Positions 16,647-25,081 of a stretch of 64,000 nt of DNA are shown piece after piece; position 1 is the stretch's first letter, and each line of letters begins with the position of its first letter. Location of the stretch: NCBI GenBank assembly GCA_030536855.1, contig JAUNPK010000002.1:13491-77490 (forward strand). The letters run 5' to 3'. Source of the stretch: Eubacteriales bacterium. GTDB taxonomy: Bacteria; Bacillota; Clostridia; Lachnospirales; Lachnospiraceae. Position numbers and translations under genes: made by a program. The notes under the pieces were generated by a model. The model saw nothing but the letters and a program-made list of their open reading frames with translations, had not been told where the DNA came from and did no database searches.

Positions 16647-17156
16647 ATGAATAATGAAGAAAAAAACACGTATGTCAGACAACAAATTACTCGCACTCTA
16701 ATTCAACTGCTTGAGGAAAAGGATATTAGTGACATCTCAATCAAAGAACTATGTGATACAGCAATGATTGGTAGAGCCTCATTTTATCGAAACTACAGTT
16801 CCAAAGATAATGTAATTGCGACATATGCACATGAATTAATCAGCAATTGGGGAGAAGCTCTCGAAAAGAATCCTGAAGCCAATATACTAAACTTCTTTGA
16901 GCATCTTTTTAATCATTTCACAGAAAACAGGACATTCTATCTATCCCTTCACAAACAAGGACTGTCCTCAATATTGCTTGATACAATAAAAAAGAAAATG
17001 GAACTAACAGCATCCCTCCCTAATAGTGACGCATATGGTCGTGCATGGCTTGCATATGGTATTTATGGATTAATAGAAGAATGGATAGGTCGTGGTATGG
17101 TTGAATCTCCATCCGAAATGAATATGATTATAATAAAAAGTGTAAACCCCAACTAA
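16647..17156 (+). CDS. TetR/AcrR family transcriptional regulator
   Basis: 169 residues. The N-terminal helix-turn-helix (DISDISIKELCDTAMIGRASFYRNYSSKD segment, residues ~26-54) is typical of TetR proteins. The C-terminal ligand domain is short, as in the TetR-like C-terminal group found in Firmicutes. It is divergent from two esterase genes with a dyad operator between, so it is the probable repressor of that operon and of itself. AAGGGAATTG lies upstream of the ATG. A perfect terminator follows. Confidence 0.9.
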   Translation: MNNEEKNTYVRQQITRTLIQLLEEKDISDISIKELCDTAMIGRASFYRNYSSKDNVIATYAHELISNWGEALEKNPEANILNFFEHLFNHFTENRTFYLSLHKQGLSSILLDTIKKKMELTASLPNSDAYGRAWLAYGIYGLIEEWIGRGMVESPSEMNMIIIKSVNPN

Positions 17157-17191
17157 AACAAGGACATAGAGAATAATCTATGTCCTTGTTT
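17157..17191. terminator. Terminator between tetR and the convergent XRE gene
   Basis: AACAAGGACATAGA pairs perfectly with TCTATGTCCTTGTT around GAATAA, with A and T runs on both sides, so it can work in both directions. Confidence 0.85.
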
Positions 17192-17259
17192 CGTAATTGT
17201 AATAGTAATAAAAACTGAAAGTTTCGCATTCTTTCAAGTAACGACTTTATGATTACTCA

Positions 17260-17775
17260 CTACATATTTCGTGCATTTTTTCTCGTCATCCGTCTTTCTT
17301 TTATCTTTGTAAGAATACCAGATAAATACATAGCAATAACAATCAGAATTCCAAAGTTTAACCCTAATCCGCAACCCGCAATATTTTCGTATATGCTGTT
17401 AGGTGTATCTAATCCCAATGCCTCAATCGTTACAAATGCTATCATTCCTATAAATGCAATAATTGTTAAGAAAAATAGTCTTTTTCTTATAGTCTTGTTT
17501 ATTGTTTCTGTGTAATCTGATAACTTTAATGCTGTTTCTTTCACTTCTTCATTCATTTTCTCGCTTTTCCTTTCTCCATCGATAATTTCAGAAATACTTA
17601 CATCATAAAACTCTGCAATTTCTACTAAAAGGCTAATATCTGGCATATTTATACCTGTTTCCCATCGAGATACGCTTCTTCCAGACACGCCTAATTGTTC
17701 TGCAAATTGTTCTTGGGTAAGATTTTGTTCTTTACGAAGCTCTTTTAGAAAACTCCCAACTTTTTGCTGTTCCAT
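17260..17775 (-). CDS. XRE-family regulator with two C-terminal membrane segments
   Basis: 171 residues. Residues ~7-61 are a Cro/CI helix-turn-helix (LRKEQNLTQEQFAEQLGVSG then RSVSRWETGINMPD). After a charged linker come two hydrophobic segments (~99-118 and ~136-155), so the DNA-binding domain is tethered to the membrane. This layout is frequent in Firmicutes and suggests a signal sensed at the membrane. GAAAGGAGGAAGCG precedes the ATG. A perfect 16-bp palindrome lies 85 bases upstream. No target gene is adjacent. Confidence 0.85.
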   Translation of the reverse strand: MEQQKVGSFLKELRKEQNLTQEQFAEQLGVSGRSVSRWETGINMPDISLLVEIAEFYDVSISEIIDGERKSEKMNEEVKETALKLSDYTETINKTIRKRLFFLTIIAFIGMIAFVTIEALGLDTPNSIYENIAGCGLGLNFGILIVIAMYLSGILTKIKERRMTRKNARNM

Positions 17776-17860
17776 TCGCTTCCTCCTTTCATCGATAGAT
17801 TAGCTCATTTCATCTGTAAACAACACGACATAAAGTGAGAAATGCCGTATTTATAAGGAT

Positions 17861-17876
17861 TAGACATATATGTCTA
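17861..17876. promoter_or_regulatory. Perfect 16-bp palindrome TAGACATATATGTCTA
   Basis: Self-complementary over all 16 bases, upstream of the XRE gene start at 17775. A likely autoregulatory operator; the TAGACA/TGTCTA halves resemble the other dyads in this window. Confidence 0.6.
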
Positions 17877-17965
17877 GTTTATTTCAATTAAGAAAATTCA
17901 AAATTTCACTTCCTATTGTACCACGCACATTCTTACATTCCACTAATATTTTTGTTAAGATTTTG

Positions 17966-18008
17966 AAAAAGGCGGACTGCTAATCTATAGCAATCCGTCC
18001 TCCGCCTT
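17966..18008 (-). terminator. Minus-strand terminator overlapping the end of a 37-codon ORF
   Basis: AAGGCGGA and TCCGCCTT form the outer stem, TTGCTA/TAGCA an inner one. On the minus strand the hairpin is followed by TTTTTC. It overlaps the last codons of the small ORF at 17985-18098. Confidence 0.7.
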
Positions 18009-18098
18009 ACTACAATCTATGCGAAGAAGCATATTATCAAAAGTGGTTATATCTATACTATTGCAGTACTGGTTATATGTAGCATATATAAGTTTCAT
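17985..18098 (-). pseudogene. 37-aa truncated ORF sharing MLLRIDC(S/N)KAEDGL with 30.6 kb
   Basis: ATG on the minus strand with AAAGGACGAAAAGCT upstream. The peptide runs MKLIYATYNQYCNSIDITTF, then DNMLLRIDCSKAEDGLL and stop. The segment MLLRIDCSKAEDGL recurs as MLLRIDCNKAEDGL in the frame at 30408-30707, with high DNA identity. The overall pattern recalls the small DUF6061-like proteins of Clostridia, which are longer, so this is probably a C-terminally truncated copy. Translation is possible because the binding site is good. Confidence 0.5.
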
Positions 18099-18242
18099 AG
18101 CTTTTCGTCCTTTCGTTTTTATTACAGATAAGCCGGTTGTATTGATAAATTGTTGTGTGTCCTAGAATTATCCTTTAGAACATAAAACATAGGATTGATT
18201 TTTTATAAACTGTGGTATACAATAAACGGGCTACATACATTT

Positions 18243-18316
18243 CGGCGTGTGGCTCAGTTTGGTAGAGCGCGTGGTTCGGGACTACGAGGCCGCAGGTTCA
18301 AATCCTGTCACGCCGA
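18243..18316 (+). tRNA. tRNA-Pro(CGG)
   Basis: A 74-base cloverleaf. Acceptor arms CGGCGTG and CACGCCG pair fully; D stem GCTC/GAGC; anticodon stem CGTGG/CTACG with one G-T pair; loop TTCGGGA gives anticodon CGG; T arm GCAGG-TTCAAAT-CCTGT. The discriminator is A and the CCA end is not encoded. Confidence 0.95.
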
Positions 18317-18420
18317 TTTATATATTGGACAAAGCCAATATGGAAAACCCGATATGTACAAACCCGGGATATACAGGTCCCCAATAAAACCCGGAATAAA
18401 TTAAATATGTGTAGATAACG

Positions 18421-18466
18421 CAAGGCAGCTCTGAAAATATCTTTTAGGGGCTGCCTTGTTGCAATT
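18421..18466 (+). terminator. Terminator downstream of tRNA-Pro
   Basis: CAAGGCAGCTC pairs with GGGGCTGCCTTG across an A/T-rich loop, followed by TTGCAATTGTT. The gap from 18317 to 18701 otherwise holds only the promoter and operator of the toxin-antitoxin operon. Confidence 0.65.
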
Positions 18467-18629
18467 GTTAAAAGAATCGTGGTATTAAAAGAATCAGGGA
18501 GTCAAAAGCCCATTATGAAAAGTTATAGTGGCAAATTGCACAAGCACCAATATTGTGGAAATAACATAAACATTTTTAGGTCATGTGGTATAAACAAGTT
18601 GAGGTGGAAAGTTTGCTGAGAGATAATCA

Positions 18630-18658
18630 TTGACTTGGTACTAATATAATGTTATATT
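18630..18658 (+). promoter_or_regulatory. Promoter of the higBA-like operon
   Basis: TTGACT at 18630-18635 and TATATT at 18653-18658, 17 bases apart, a near-consensus sigma-A promoter. Confidence 0.75.
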
Positions 18659-18680
18659 AAATTAACCAAATAGTTAATTT
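18659..18680. promoter_or_regulatory. Operator candidate AAATTAAC-N6-GTTAATTT
   Basis: An 8-bp perfect inverted repeat with a 6-base spacer immediately downstream of the -10 box. Toxin-antitoxin operons are typically repressed by their HTH antitoxin at such a site. Confidence 0.65.
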
Positions 18681-18701
18681 ACAAAAGAGGGTGATGCGTT
18701 A

Positions 18702-19040
18702 TTGAAAATATCCTATGCTAATAACAAGGTTGAAAAATTCTTTACTGATTATGGAAAAATGCAGAGAGAATTGCCTATAGATTGGGTAAGAACAATTAAG
18801 AAACATATGGATAGATTGAATGCTGCGGACTGCTTTGGAGATTTTTTAAAATTAGGGTTAGGAAAGCCAGAGCAGCTAACCGGCTATGCCAACATAAGAT
18901 ATTCCTTACATGTTGCACCACATGTAAGATTGATTTTGGAACTGAATTCGAATCAGGATACGGTAATGATTTGTACAGAAATTAAAGTGGAAGGAGTGTG
19001 TGACTACCATGGCAGTAAAGAAAACTGGTATATCCCGTGA
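18702..19040 (+). CDS. HigB/RelE-type toxin
   Basis: 112 residues, starting at TTG 18702 after AGAGGG. It has the RelE/HigB layout: a basic helix region at the N-terminus (KVEKFFTDYGKMQRELP), a central segment with LGLGKPEQLTGYANIRYSLHV and a C-terminal strand near RLILEL. Such toxins cleave mRNA on the ribosome. The gene overlaps its partner by 32 bases, the usual translational coupling. A promoter and an operator lie immediately upstream. The assignment relies strongly on the gene pair. Confidence 0.8.
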   Translation: MKISYANNKVEKFFTDYGKMQRELPIDWVRTIKKHMDRLNAADCFGDFLKLGLGKPEQLTGYANIRYSLHVAPHVRLILELNSNQDTVMICTEIKVEGVCDYHGSKENWYIP

Positions 19041-20112
19041 ATTGATTATTCATCCGGGAGAGACAATAGCAGATGTTTTAGAAGACCGCAGTATATCACA
19101 GATTGAATTAGCAGCAAGTACAGGGGTCTCTCCGGCATATGTTAGTAATGTTATTTCCGGGAAAAAAGACATATCAGCGAAATTTGCGTATGCTCTGGAA
19201 TATGCTTTAGGAGTACCTAAATCATTTTGGCTAAATTTGCAGGCAAATTATGATGCTGAACTTTTGGAAGCAAACGAGGAGAACACAATAACTGATGAGG
19301 AGAGAACTGCACGGGAATCATTAAAGGATATTGTAAGATATTTGCGCCAAAAAGGGAAAATGCCTGTTGGTGAAAAGAAAGAGCAATCTATTCTTTCTCT
19401 CAGAAAGGCACTTAAGGTTAGTAATATTGTAAATGTAAGAGAAATGGTTCCGGCTGGGGCTTTTAGAATGTCTAAAGCAGCAAGTGTAGATCCTTATGTT
19501 TTAGGGGCATGGATTAGACTGTGTCAGATTGCCAGTGAGAATAGAAACGTTGAGGTGGCATTTTCAACTAATAAAGTCGACAATCTTGTTGGTGAGATTA
19601 AGAGCGTTATGATGGACCGGGAATCAGATATTCAAGGGAGATTAACGGGAATATTTTCACGATATGGAATCGACTTTTCTGTTGTAAAAAATTTCAGAGG
19701 AGCTCCGGTTCAAGGGTATGTTGCACCAAGGCGTGACGGCTCATATCAGATGGTTGTTACTATCAGAAATGCATACGCAGATATTTTCTGGTTTTCATTA
19801 TTTCATGAACTGGGTCATATAGTGAATGGAGACATTGGCAAAAATTCAAAATTCATTGATGATGGTAGTGACGTTGATAAAGAGGCAGCGGCTGACGAAT
19901 TCGCAAGGAATAAGTTGATTTCAGAGACAGATTATCAGGTATTTCTTAATGAAAATAATTTTGAGATTGAGTCAATAAAAAGATTTGCAGCAACACAGAA
20001 TGTTATGCCGTATATTGTTATTGGCAGATTGCAGAAAGAAAAACAATTAGATTATACGGTATTTAGTAACTACAAACTGAGATATGAATGGGCAGAAGAG
20101 GAAAGTACTTGA
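19009..20112 (+). CDS. HigA-type antitoxin fused to ImmA/IrrE metallopeptidase
   Basis: 367 residues from ATG 19009; an in-frame GTG at 19000 is possible but only 3 bases from AAGGAG. Residues ~15-80 are the HigA helix-turn-helix (HPGETIADVLEDRSISQIEL, then GVSPAYVSNVISGKKDIS). The C-terminal half is an ImmA/IrrE zinc peptidase with HELGH at 266-270 and a downstream acidic EAAADEFA helix as third ligand. HTH-ImmA proteins can act as antitoxin, repressor and protease in one. The protein should bind the dyad at 18659-18680 and neutralise the HigB-like toxin, whose gene it overlaps. Confidence 0.88.
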   Translation: MAVKKTGISRELIIHPGETIADVLEDRSISQIELAASTGVSPAYVSNVISGKKDISAKFAYALEYALGVPKSFWLNLQANYDAELLEANEENTITDEERTARESLKDIVRYLRQKGKMPVGEKKEQSILSLRKALKVSNIVNVREMVPAGAFRMSKAASVDPYVLGAWIRLCQIASENRNVEVAFSTNKVDNLVGEIKSVMMDRESDIQGRLTGIFSRYGIDFSVVKNFRGAPVQGYVAPRRDGSYQMVVTIRNAYADIFWFSLFHELGHIVNGDIGKNSKFIDDGSDVDKEAAADEFARNKLISETDYQVFLNENNFEIESIKRFAATQNVMPYIVIGRLQKEKQLDYTVFSNYKLRYEWAEEEST

Positions 20113-20151
20113 TTTAATATATCATATGTGATATGTTTTCAATGAAATAAA

Positions 20152-20279
20152 ACTTCAGGGCAGGGTGACAATTCCCTACCGGCGGTACAGCCCGCGAGCA
20201 CATATCCTTTGGATGATGAGGATACGCATGATTCGGTGAAATTCCGAAGCCGACAGTTATAGTCTGGATGGAAGAAGTG
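20152..20279 (+). ncRNA. FMN riboswitch (RFN element)
   Basis: The canonical order of conserved blocks is present: CTTCAGGGCAGGGTG, CCCTACCGGCGGT, AGCCCGCGAGC, GATTCGGTGAAATTCCG and GCCGACAGTTATAGTCTGGATG. It precedes the ribD-ribE-ribBA-ribH operon with a terminator in between, so FMN binding should stop transcription. Confidence 0.97.
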
Positions 20280-20347
20280 ATGTAATAAATATTTCTAATG
20301 TAATTACATATTGTATTAGTCATATTTATGGATTTAGTGTATTCGCA

Positions 20348-20384
20348 GGCTCTGAAATGAAATTCATTTCAGAGCCTTTTTTTT
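20348..20384 (+). terminator. Riboswitch-controlled terminator
   Basis: AGGCTCTGAAATGAA pairs with TTCATTTCAGAGCCT, followed by eight T. It sits between the FMN aptamer and ribD as the expression platform. Confidence 0.9.
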
Positions 20385-20390
20385 ATAAAA

Positions 20391-20418
20391 ATTTTATGGG
20401 GTCTGACCCCATAAAAAT
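20391..20418. repeat. Hairpin with GGGGT-CTG-ACCCC apex, copy 1
   Basis: ATTTTATGGGGT and ACCCCATAAAAAT around CTG. The same apex, with unrelated lower stem, caps the hairpin at 42486-42528. Confidence 0.7.
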
Positions 20419-20465
20419 TCCATAAAATTTTCATTAATTTTTATGGAGTCGGGGAAGGAGGAATT

Positions 20466-21629
20466 ATGGCAAGGGAAAAAGATATTGAGTATATGAAGCG
20501 TGCTGTAGCTTTGGCAAAAAAGGGAATTGGCTGGGTGAATCCCAATCCTTTGGTTGGAGCAGTTATTGTCAAAGATAATCGTATAATCGGGGAAGGATAT
20601 CACAGGAAGTACGGAGAACTTCACGCTGAGAGAGATGCCTTAAGGAATTGTACACATTCCCCGAAAGGTGCCACAATATATGTGACATTGGAACCTTGCT
20701 GTCATCACGGCAAGCAGCCTCCTTGTACGGAAGCTCTGGTTGAGGCAGGAATAAAGAGAGTTGTTATGGGTTCATTAGATCCTAATCCTCTGGTTAGCGG
20801 CAAAGGTGTGTCATATTTAAGAGAACATGGAATAGAAGTGGAAGAAGAGCTTGTATGTAACAAGGAATGTCTTGATATGAATTACGTTTTCTTCCATTAC
20901 ATCAAAAATAAAGAGCCATATATAATTATGAAGTATGCCCAGACCTTGGATGGAAAAATCGCAACTTATAAGGGATTGTCACAATGGATTACAGGAAGTG
21001 ATGCAAGGCAGAAGGTTCATGAAGACCGACATAGATATGCAGCTATAATGGTGGGAATAGGGACAGTTATCAAGGATAACCCAAGCCTTACATGCAGATG
21101 TGACACCATTGACAACAGAAATAATCCGGCGAGAATAGTCTGTGACTCAAAACTTCGTATTCCAATGGACAGTAAGCTTGTAACTACAGCCCGTACTACA
21201 CAGCGGCTTAGCCAAATGTTGGATAAGAGGGAGGATGTCAGTGAATATGCTCCTACAATTATAGCTACCTGTAGTGATGACGAGGATAAAAAGCAGCAGT
21301 TAGAAAAAGCAGGCTGTGAGGTTATAACAACCTCCTCACTAAATGGGAGTGTAAATCTCAGGGAACTTGCAAATATATTGGGACAGAAGGGTATAGACAG
21401 TATAATACTGGAAGGGGGAGCAACCCTTAACTGGAGTGCTCTTGAGAGTGGAATTGTGAATCGTGTTCAGGCCTACATATCACCAAAAATATTTGGAGGA
21501 GAAACAGCAAAAACTCCTGTGGCGGGACAAGGTGTTGCAGCTCCTGCAGATGCATATATACTTAAGAATAGAACCATAACAGTTTATGGAGATGATATTC
21601 TTATTGAAGGAGAACTTGATGGGAGGTGA
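20466..21629 (+). CDS. ribD: Bifunctional riboflavin deaminase/reductase RibD
   Basis: 387 residues. The N-terminal deaminase domain has His53-Ala-Glu55 in ELHAERDAL and the zinc cysteines in LEPCCHHGKQPPC. The C-terminal reductase domain starts near residue 148 (YIIMKYAQTLDGKIATYKG) and ends with the ILEGGATLNWSAL region. It converts the pyrimidine product of GTP cyclohydrolase II through deamination and ribose reduction. First gene of the rib operon, under FMN riboswitch control. GGAAGGAGGAATT precedes the ATG; the next gene is translationally coupled. Confidence 0.97.
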   Translation: MAREKDIEYMKRAVALAKKGIGWVNPNPLVGAVIVKDNRIIGEGYHRKYGELHAERDALRNCTHSPKGATIYVTLEPCCHHGKQPPCTEALVEAGIKRVVMGSLDPNPLVSGKGVSYLREHGIEVEEELVCNKECLDMNYVFFHYIKNKEPYIIMKYAQTLDGKIATYKGLSQWITGSDARQKVHEDRHRYAAIMVGIGTVIKDNPSLTCRCDTIDNRNNPARIVCDSKLRIPMDSKLVTTARTTQRLSQMLDKREDVSEYAPTIIATCSDDEDKKQQLEKAGCEVITTSSLNGSVNLRELANILGQKGIDSIILEGGATLNWSALESGIVNRVQAYISPKIFGGETAKTPVAGQGVAAPADAYILKNRTITVYGDDILIEGELDGR

Positions 21630-21634
21630 CAGAT

Positions 21635-22294
21635 TTGTTCACGGGAATAATTGAAGAAATCGGACATGTTAAGGCGATAAAAAAAGGTGTGAGTTCTGCG
21701 ATTCTTACCATATCAGCCCAAAAGGTATTAGATAATACCCAAATTGGTGACAGTATTGCGGTTAACGGAGTATGTCTTACAGTTACTTCAATGGGCAAGA
21801 CCACATTTGATGCGGATGTAATGCCGGAGACACTGAATCGTTCCGGACTCGGAAGCCTTAAGGCAGGAAGCAGCGTTAATCTTGAAAGAGCTATGGCAGC
21901 TGACGGAAGATTTGGCGGGCACATTGTGTCAGGTCATATTGATGGTACGGGCAAGGTGCTTGACATCAGAGAAAATGATAATGCTGTCTGGTATACTATA
22001 GGTACAGACAACAAAATATTAAGATATATAGTAGAGAAGGGCTCCATAGCCATTGATGGTATAAGCCTTACGGTGGCATCAGTTTCAAAGGATAGTTTCA
22101 AGGTTTCCATAATCCCACATACAAGAAAAGCCACAACATTGGCAGAGCGGAAAACAGGAGACACTGTTAATCTTGAAAATGATATCGTAGGTAAATATAT
22201 AGAACGGTTTATGTCCTGCCCGGAGGATTCAAATGATAAACCGGAAAAGGGACAGGGAATCACCAGAGAATTCCTATTAAAAAACGGATTTTAA
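21635..22294 (+). CDS. ribE: Riboflavin synthase alpha chain
   Basis: 219 residues with two lumazine-binding domains, each with the family pattern: [11 protein letters not shown] and [10 protein letters not shown] open the two halves, and VNGVCLTVT and IDGISLTVA recur in each. It joins two lumazine molecules to give riboflavin. The start was set at TTG 21635 because this gives the canonical MFTGIIEE and GGGAGG ends 8 bases upstream; a GTG at 21626, overlapping the ribD stop, is the alternative. Also called ribC in some species. Confidence 0.95.
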   Translation: MFTGIIEEIGHVKAIKKGVSSAILTISAQKVLDNTQIGDSIAVNGVCLTVTSMGKTTFDADVMPETLNRSGLGSLKAGSSVNLERAMAADGRFGGHIVSGHIDGTGKVLDIRENDNAVWYTIGTDNKILRYIVEKGSIAIDGISLTVASVSKDSFKVSIIPHTRKATTLAERKTGDTVNLENDIVGKYIERFMSCPEDSNDKPEKGQGITREFLLKNGF

Positions 22295-22364
22295 ACTGCA
22301 TAACATCAGTTGTAAATTTACAGCATTTTCTAATATCAGTTTATATGAAAGGAGCATCCAAATA

Positions 22365-23582
22365 ATGGAGGATAACAAAGAATTTCAATTCAATACAGTT
22401 GAGGAAGCTGTGGAAGATTTACGAAAAGGTAAAATCATTCTTGTTACTGACGATGACGACAGAGAGAATGAAGGAGATTTTATCTGCGCAGCAGAGTTTG
22501 CCACAACAGAAAATGTTAACTTTATGGCAATGCATGCAAGAGGTCTTATATGCATGCCTATGAGCGAAGCTATATGTAAAAAGCTTATGTTTCCTCAAAT
22601 GGTTACGGAAAATACTGATAATCACGAAACAGCATTTACCGTATCAATAGATCATGTTAATACAACAACAGGAATTTCCGCAGAAGAGAGAGGATATACT
22701 GCAAGAGCTGTAGTTTCAGAGGAATCAAGACCGGAGGATTTCAGAAGACCGGGACATATGTTTCCCCTTCTTGCCAAGAAGAACGGAGTTCTTGAAAGAA
22801 ACGGACATACAGAGGCAACTGTAGATCTTATGAAGATAGCAGGACTTAAGGAATGTGGTTTATGTTGCGAAATTATGCGGGAAGACGGAACCATGATGAG
22901 ACAGCCCGAACTTATAGAACTTGCCAAAAAATTCAATCTTAAGTTCATTACAATAAAGGCAATTCAGGAGTACAGAAAACGGAATGAAAAGCTTGTAGAG
23001 TGCGTTGCTGTAACCAGAATGCCTACAAAGTATGGCGAGTTTATGGCTCACTGCTATGTGGATCTTATCTCAGGAGAGCACCATGTGGCTCTCGTAAAGG
23101 GAGAAGTTGGTGATGGAAATAATATTTTGTGCAGAGTTCATTCTGAATGTCTCACAGGAGACGCATTTGGCTCATTAAAATGTGATTGCGGACAGCAGTT
23201 TGCATCAGCCATGACTCAGATTAACTCAGAGGGAAGAGGAATACTTCTTTATATGAGGCAGGAAGGAAGAGGTATCGGATTGGTTAACAAACTTAAAGCT
23301 TATGCCCTTCAAGATCAGGGAATGGATACCCTTGAGGCGAATCTGGCGTTGGGACTTCCCGGAGATATGAGAGAGTATTACATCGGAGCACAGATTTTAA
23401 GAGACTTAGGCTGTAAGACATTGAGACTGTTAACCAATAATCCGGACAAGGTTTATCAGCTGAAAGATTTCGGAATGGATATAATTGAGAGAGTTCCTAT
23501 AGAGATGGAAGCCACAGCTTATGATTCATTCTATTTAAAGACGAAGCAGACTAAGATGGGTCATATACTTAATATAAGTTAA
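22365..23582 (+). CDS. ribBA: Bifunctional DHBP synthase/GTP cyclohydrolase II
   Basis: 405 residues. The N-terminal half (to ~205) is 3,4-dihydroxy-2-butanone-4-phosphate synthase, with the acidic loop [11 protein letters not shown] and GHTEATVDL. The C-terminal half is GTP cyclohydrolase II, with [20 protein letters not shown] as zinc ligands and [11 protein letters not shown]. The two together provide both precursors of the lumazine ring. GAAAGGAGCATC precedes the ATG. Third gene of the operon. Confidence 0.97.
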   Translation: MEDNKEFQFNTVEEAVEDLRKGKIILVTDDDDRENEGDFICAAEFATTENVNFMAMHARGLICMPMSEAICKKLMFPQMVTENTDNHETAFTVSIDHVNTTTGISAEERGYTARAVVSEESRPEDFRRPGHMFPLLAKKNGVLERNGHTEATVDLMKIAGLKECGLCCEIMREDGTMMRQPELIELAKKFNLKFITIKAIQEYRKRNEKLVECVAVTRMPTKYGEFMAHCYVDLISGEHHVALVKGEVGDGNNILCRVHSECLTGDAFGSLKCDCGQQFASAMTQINSEGRGILLYMRQEGRGIGLVNKLKAYALQDQGMDTLEANLALGLPGDMREYYIGAQILRDLGCKTLRLLTNNPDKVYQLKDFGMDIIERVPIEMEATAYDSFYLKTKQTKMGHILNIS

Positions 23583-23606
23583 ATTAAAAGATAAGGAGAG
23601 AAAAAA

Positions 23607-24074
23607 ATGAATATTTTAGAAGGAAAATTAGTAAACAGTGATATTAAGGTAGGAATTGTAGCAGCAAGGTTCAATGAATTTATTGTATCAAAGCTTATTG
23701 CAGGGGCAAAAGATGGTTTGGTAAGACATGATGTAGCCGAGGAAAATATTGATCTTGCATGGGTTCCCGGTGCATTTGAAATTCCACTTATAGCATCTAA
23801 GATGGCAAAAAGCGGAAAATATGATGCGGTAATCTGTCTTGGAGCAGTAATCAGAGGTGCTACAAGTCATTATGATTATGTGTGTTCAGAAGTATCCAAA
23901 GGAATTGCTAATGTTTCATTAAACTCAGATATTCCTGTAATGTTCGGAGTTCTTACAACGGACACAATCGAGCAGGCTATTGAGAGAGCGGGTACAAAGG
24001 CCGGAAACAAGGGATTTGAATGCGCAGAAGGCGCCATTGAGATGGTTAACCTCATCAAAACTCTTGAGAAGTAA
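23607..24074 (+). CDS. ribH: 6,7-dimethyl-8-ribityllumazine synthase
   Basis: 155 residues, the standard length. ARFNEFI forms the substrate loop, VPGAFEIPL follows, and [15 protein letters not shown] holds the catalytic histidine. It condenses the RibD and RibB products into lumazine and assembles as large hollow capsids. Last gene of the rib operon, 24 bases after ribBA, with AAGGAGAG before the ATG. No obvious terminator follows. Confidence 0.97.
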   Translation: MNILEGKLVNSDIKVGIVAARFNEFIVSKLIAGAKDGLVRHDVAEENIDLAWVPGAFEIPLIASKMAKSGKYDAVICLGAVIRGATSHYDYVCSEVSKGIANVSLNSDIPVMFGVLTTDTIEQAIERAGTKAGNKGFECAEGAIEMVNLIKTLEK

Positions 24075-24257
24075 TTTAGATAGATAGTAATTTGAAATAG
24101 AAAGTACTTATCACGTGGTAGTAACAATATAGAATGATTAAAGAGTAAGATTGTTTGGGTGGTTTAATGGGGGAAAGCAGATAATTTTTAATCATTGCTA
24201 TTTTGAAAAGGCATATAGTGTAGTATAATTTATATAGAAATGAGAAGGAGGGATACA

Positions 24258-24521
24258 ATGCCGGAACTTAGCAGATTTGGTGGAATGGTTATATATATGT
24301 TATTTATGGATACGAAACAGCATAATAAGCCACATGTACACGTGTACTATGGTGATTATGAGGCTGCCGTTGGAATAGATGGAGAATTATTGGCGGGTTC
24401 CCTTCCCAAAAAGCAATTAAAGATGGTAGCCGGATGGTTGGCGTTCCATGAAGAGGAAGCATATAAGGCGTGGAATCTAGCTGTAAGAGGCGAGCATTTT
24501 GATAAAATTGCTCCTATGTAA
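24258..24521 (+). CDS. DUF4160 domain protein
   Basis: 87 residues with the DUF4160 pattern MVIYMLFMDTKQHNKPHVHVYYG (read in two parts: MVIYMLFMDTKQH and NKPHVHVYYG). GAAGGAGGGATAC lies before ATG 24258; an upstream in-frame ATG at 24240 would contain that site. The DUF2442 gene starts 13 bases after its stop. DUF4160/DUF2442 pairs are widespread and toxin-antitoxin-like in organisation, but no activity is established from the sequence. Confidence 0.85.
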   Translation: MPELSRFGGMVIYMLFMDTKQHNKPHVHVYYGDYEAAVGIDGELLAGSLPKKQLKMVAGWLAFHEEEAYKAWNLAVRGEHFDKIAPM

Positions 24522-24534
24522 GGAGGTGCTATTG

Positions 24535-24843
24535 ATGTATATTATTGATGATGTGTGTTATGCAGGTGAAGCAGTACCGGATATTAAGGTGAAAGAGGCT
24601 ACGGCGCTGAGAGGCGGTATGCTTTTGATTACATTCTCCACAGGAGAACAAAGGTTATTTGATACTACATTATTGACAGGTTCGGCGTTTGAACCTTTAA
24701 AAGATGAAAAGACGTTGGCTGATTTCACAATTTTTCATGGTGTCATGACATGGATGAACGGTGAGATTGATATTGCACCAGAAACGATGTATGCAGAAAG
24801 TTATCCATATACATCTAGGAATGTAAGTGTGGCAGTTGGATAG
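24535..24843 (+). CDS. DUF2442 domain protein, partner of DUF4160
   Basis: 102 residues from ATG 24535, 8 bases after AGGAGG. The core has VKEATALRGGMLLITFSTGE, then RLFDTTLL and FEPLKDEKTLADF, and the pattern WMNGEIDIAPE near the end is typical of DUF2442. It forms a two-gene unit with the DUF4160 gene. A role as the DNA-binding or antidote member of the pair is inference. Confidence 0.85.
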   Translation: MYIIDDVCYAGEAVPDIKVKEATALRGGMLLITFSTGEQRLFDTTLLTGSAFEPLKDEKTLADFTIFHGVMTWMNGEIDIAPETMYAESYPYTSRNVSVAVG

Positions 24844-24952
24844 GAAGGGATAATGATTTCGAGAAAGTCCGCATATAGAAATCGTTTTAGCTCATATAAA
24901 GTCCTCCGGGGCAATGAAAGCTGCTAAGGCAATAAAACAAAAATAATATAAA

Positions 24953-25039
24953 AAGGTATACCCTTCTGTATATTTAACCCATAAAAAGCCGAACCTGACA
25001 GGTTTAACTTTTTATGGGTAGTACAGAGGGGTATACCTT
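24953..25039. terminator. Compound three-level palindrome between convergent genes
   Basis: Outer arms 24953-24970 and 25022-25039 (AAGGTATACCC.../...GGGTATACCTT), middle arms 24978-24988 and 25008-25018 (CCCATAAAAAG/CTTTTTATGGG), and an inner AACCT-GAC-AGGTT. It lies between the DUF2442 gene (+) and the ECF gene (-). It can serve as a bidirectional terminator, although the nested design is unusually elaborate. Confidence 0.75.
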
Positions 25040-25081
25040 ATTTTATTTGCGTGAGCAATGAGAAAACCACATTGATTTATG

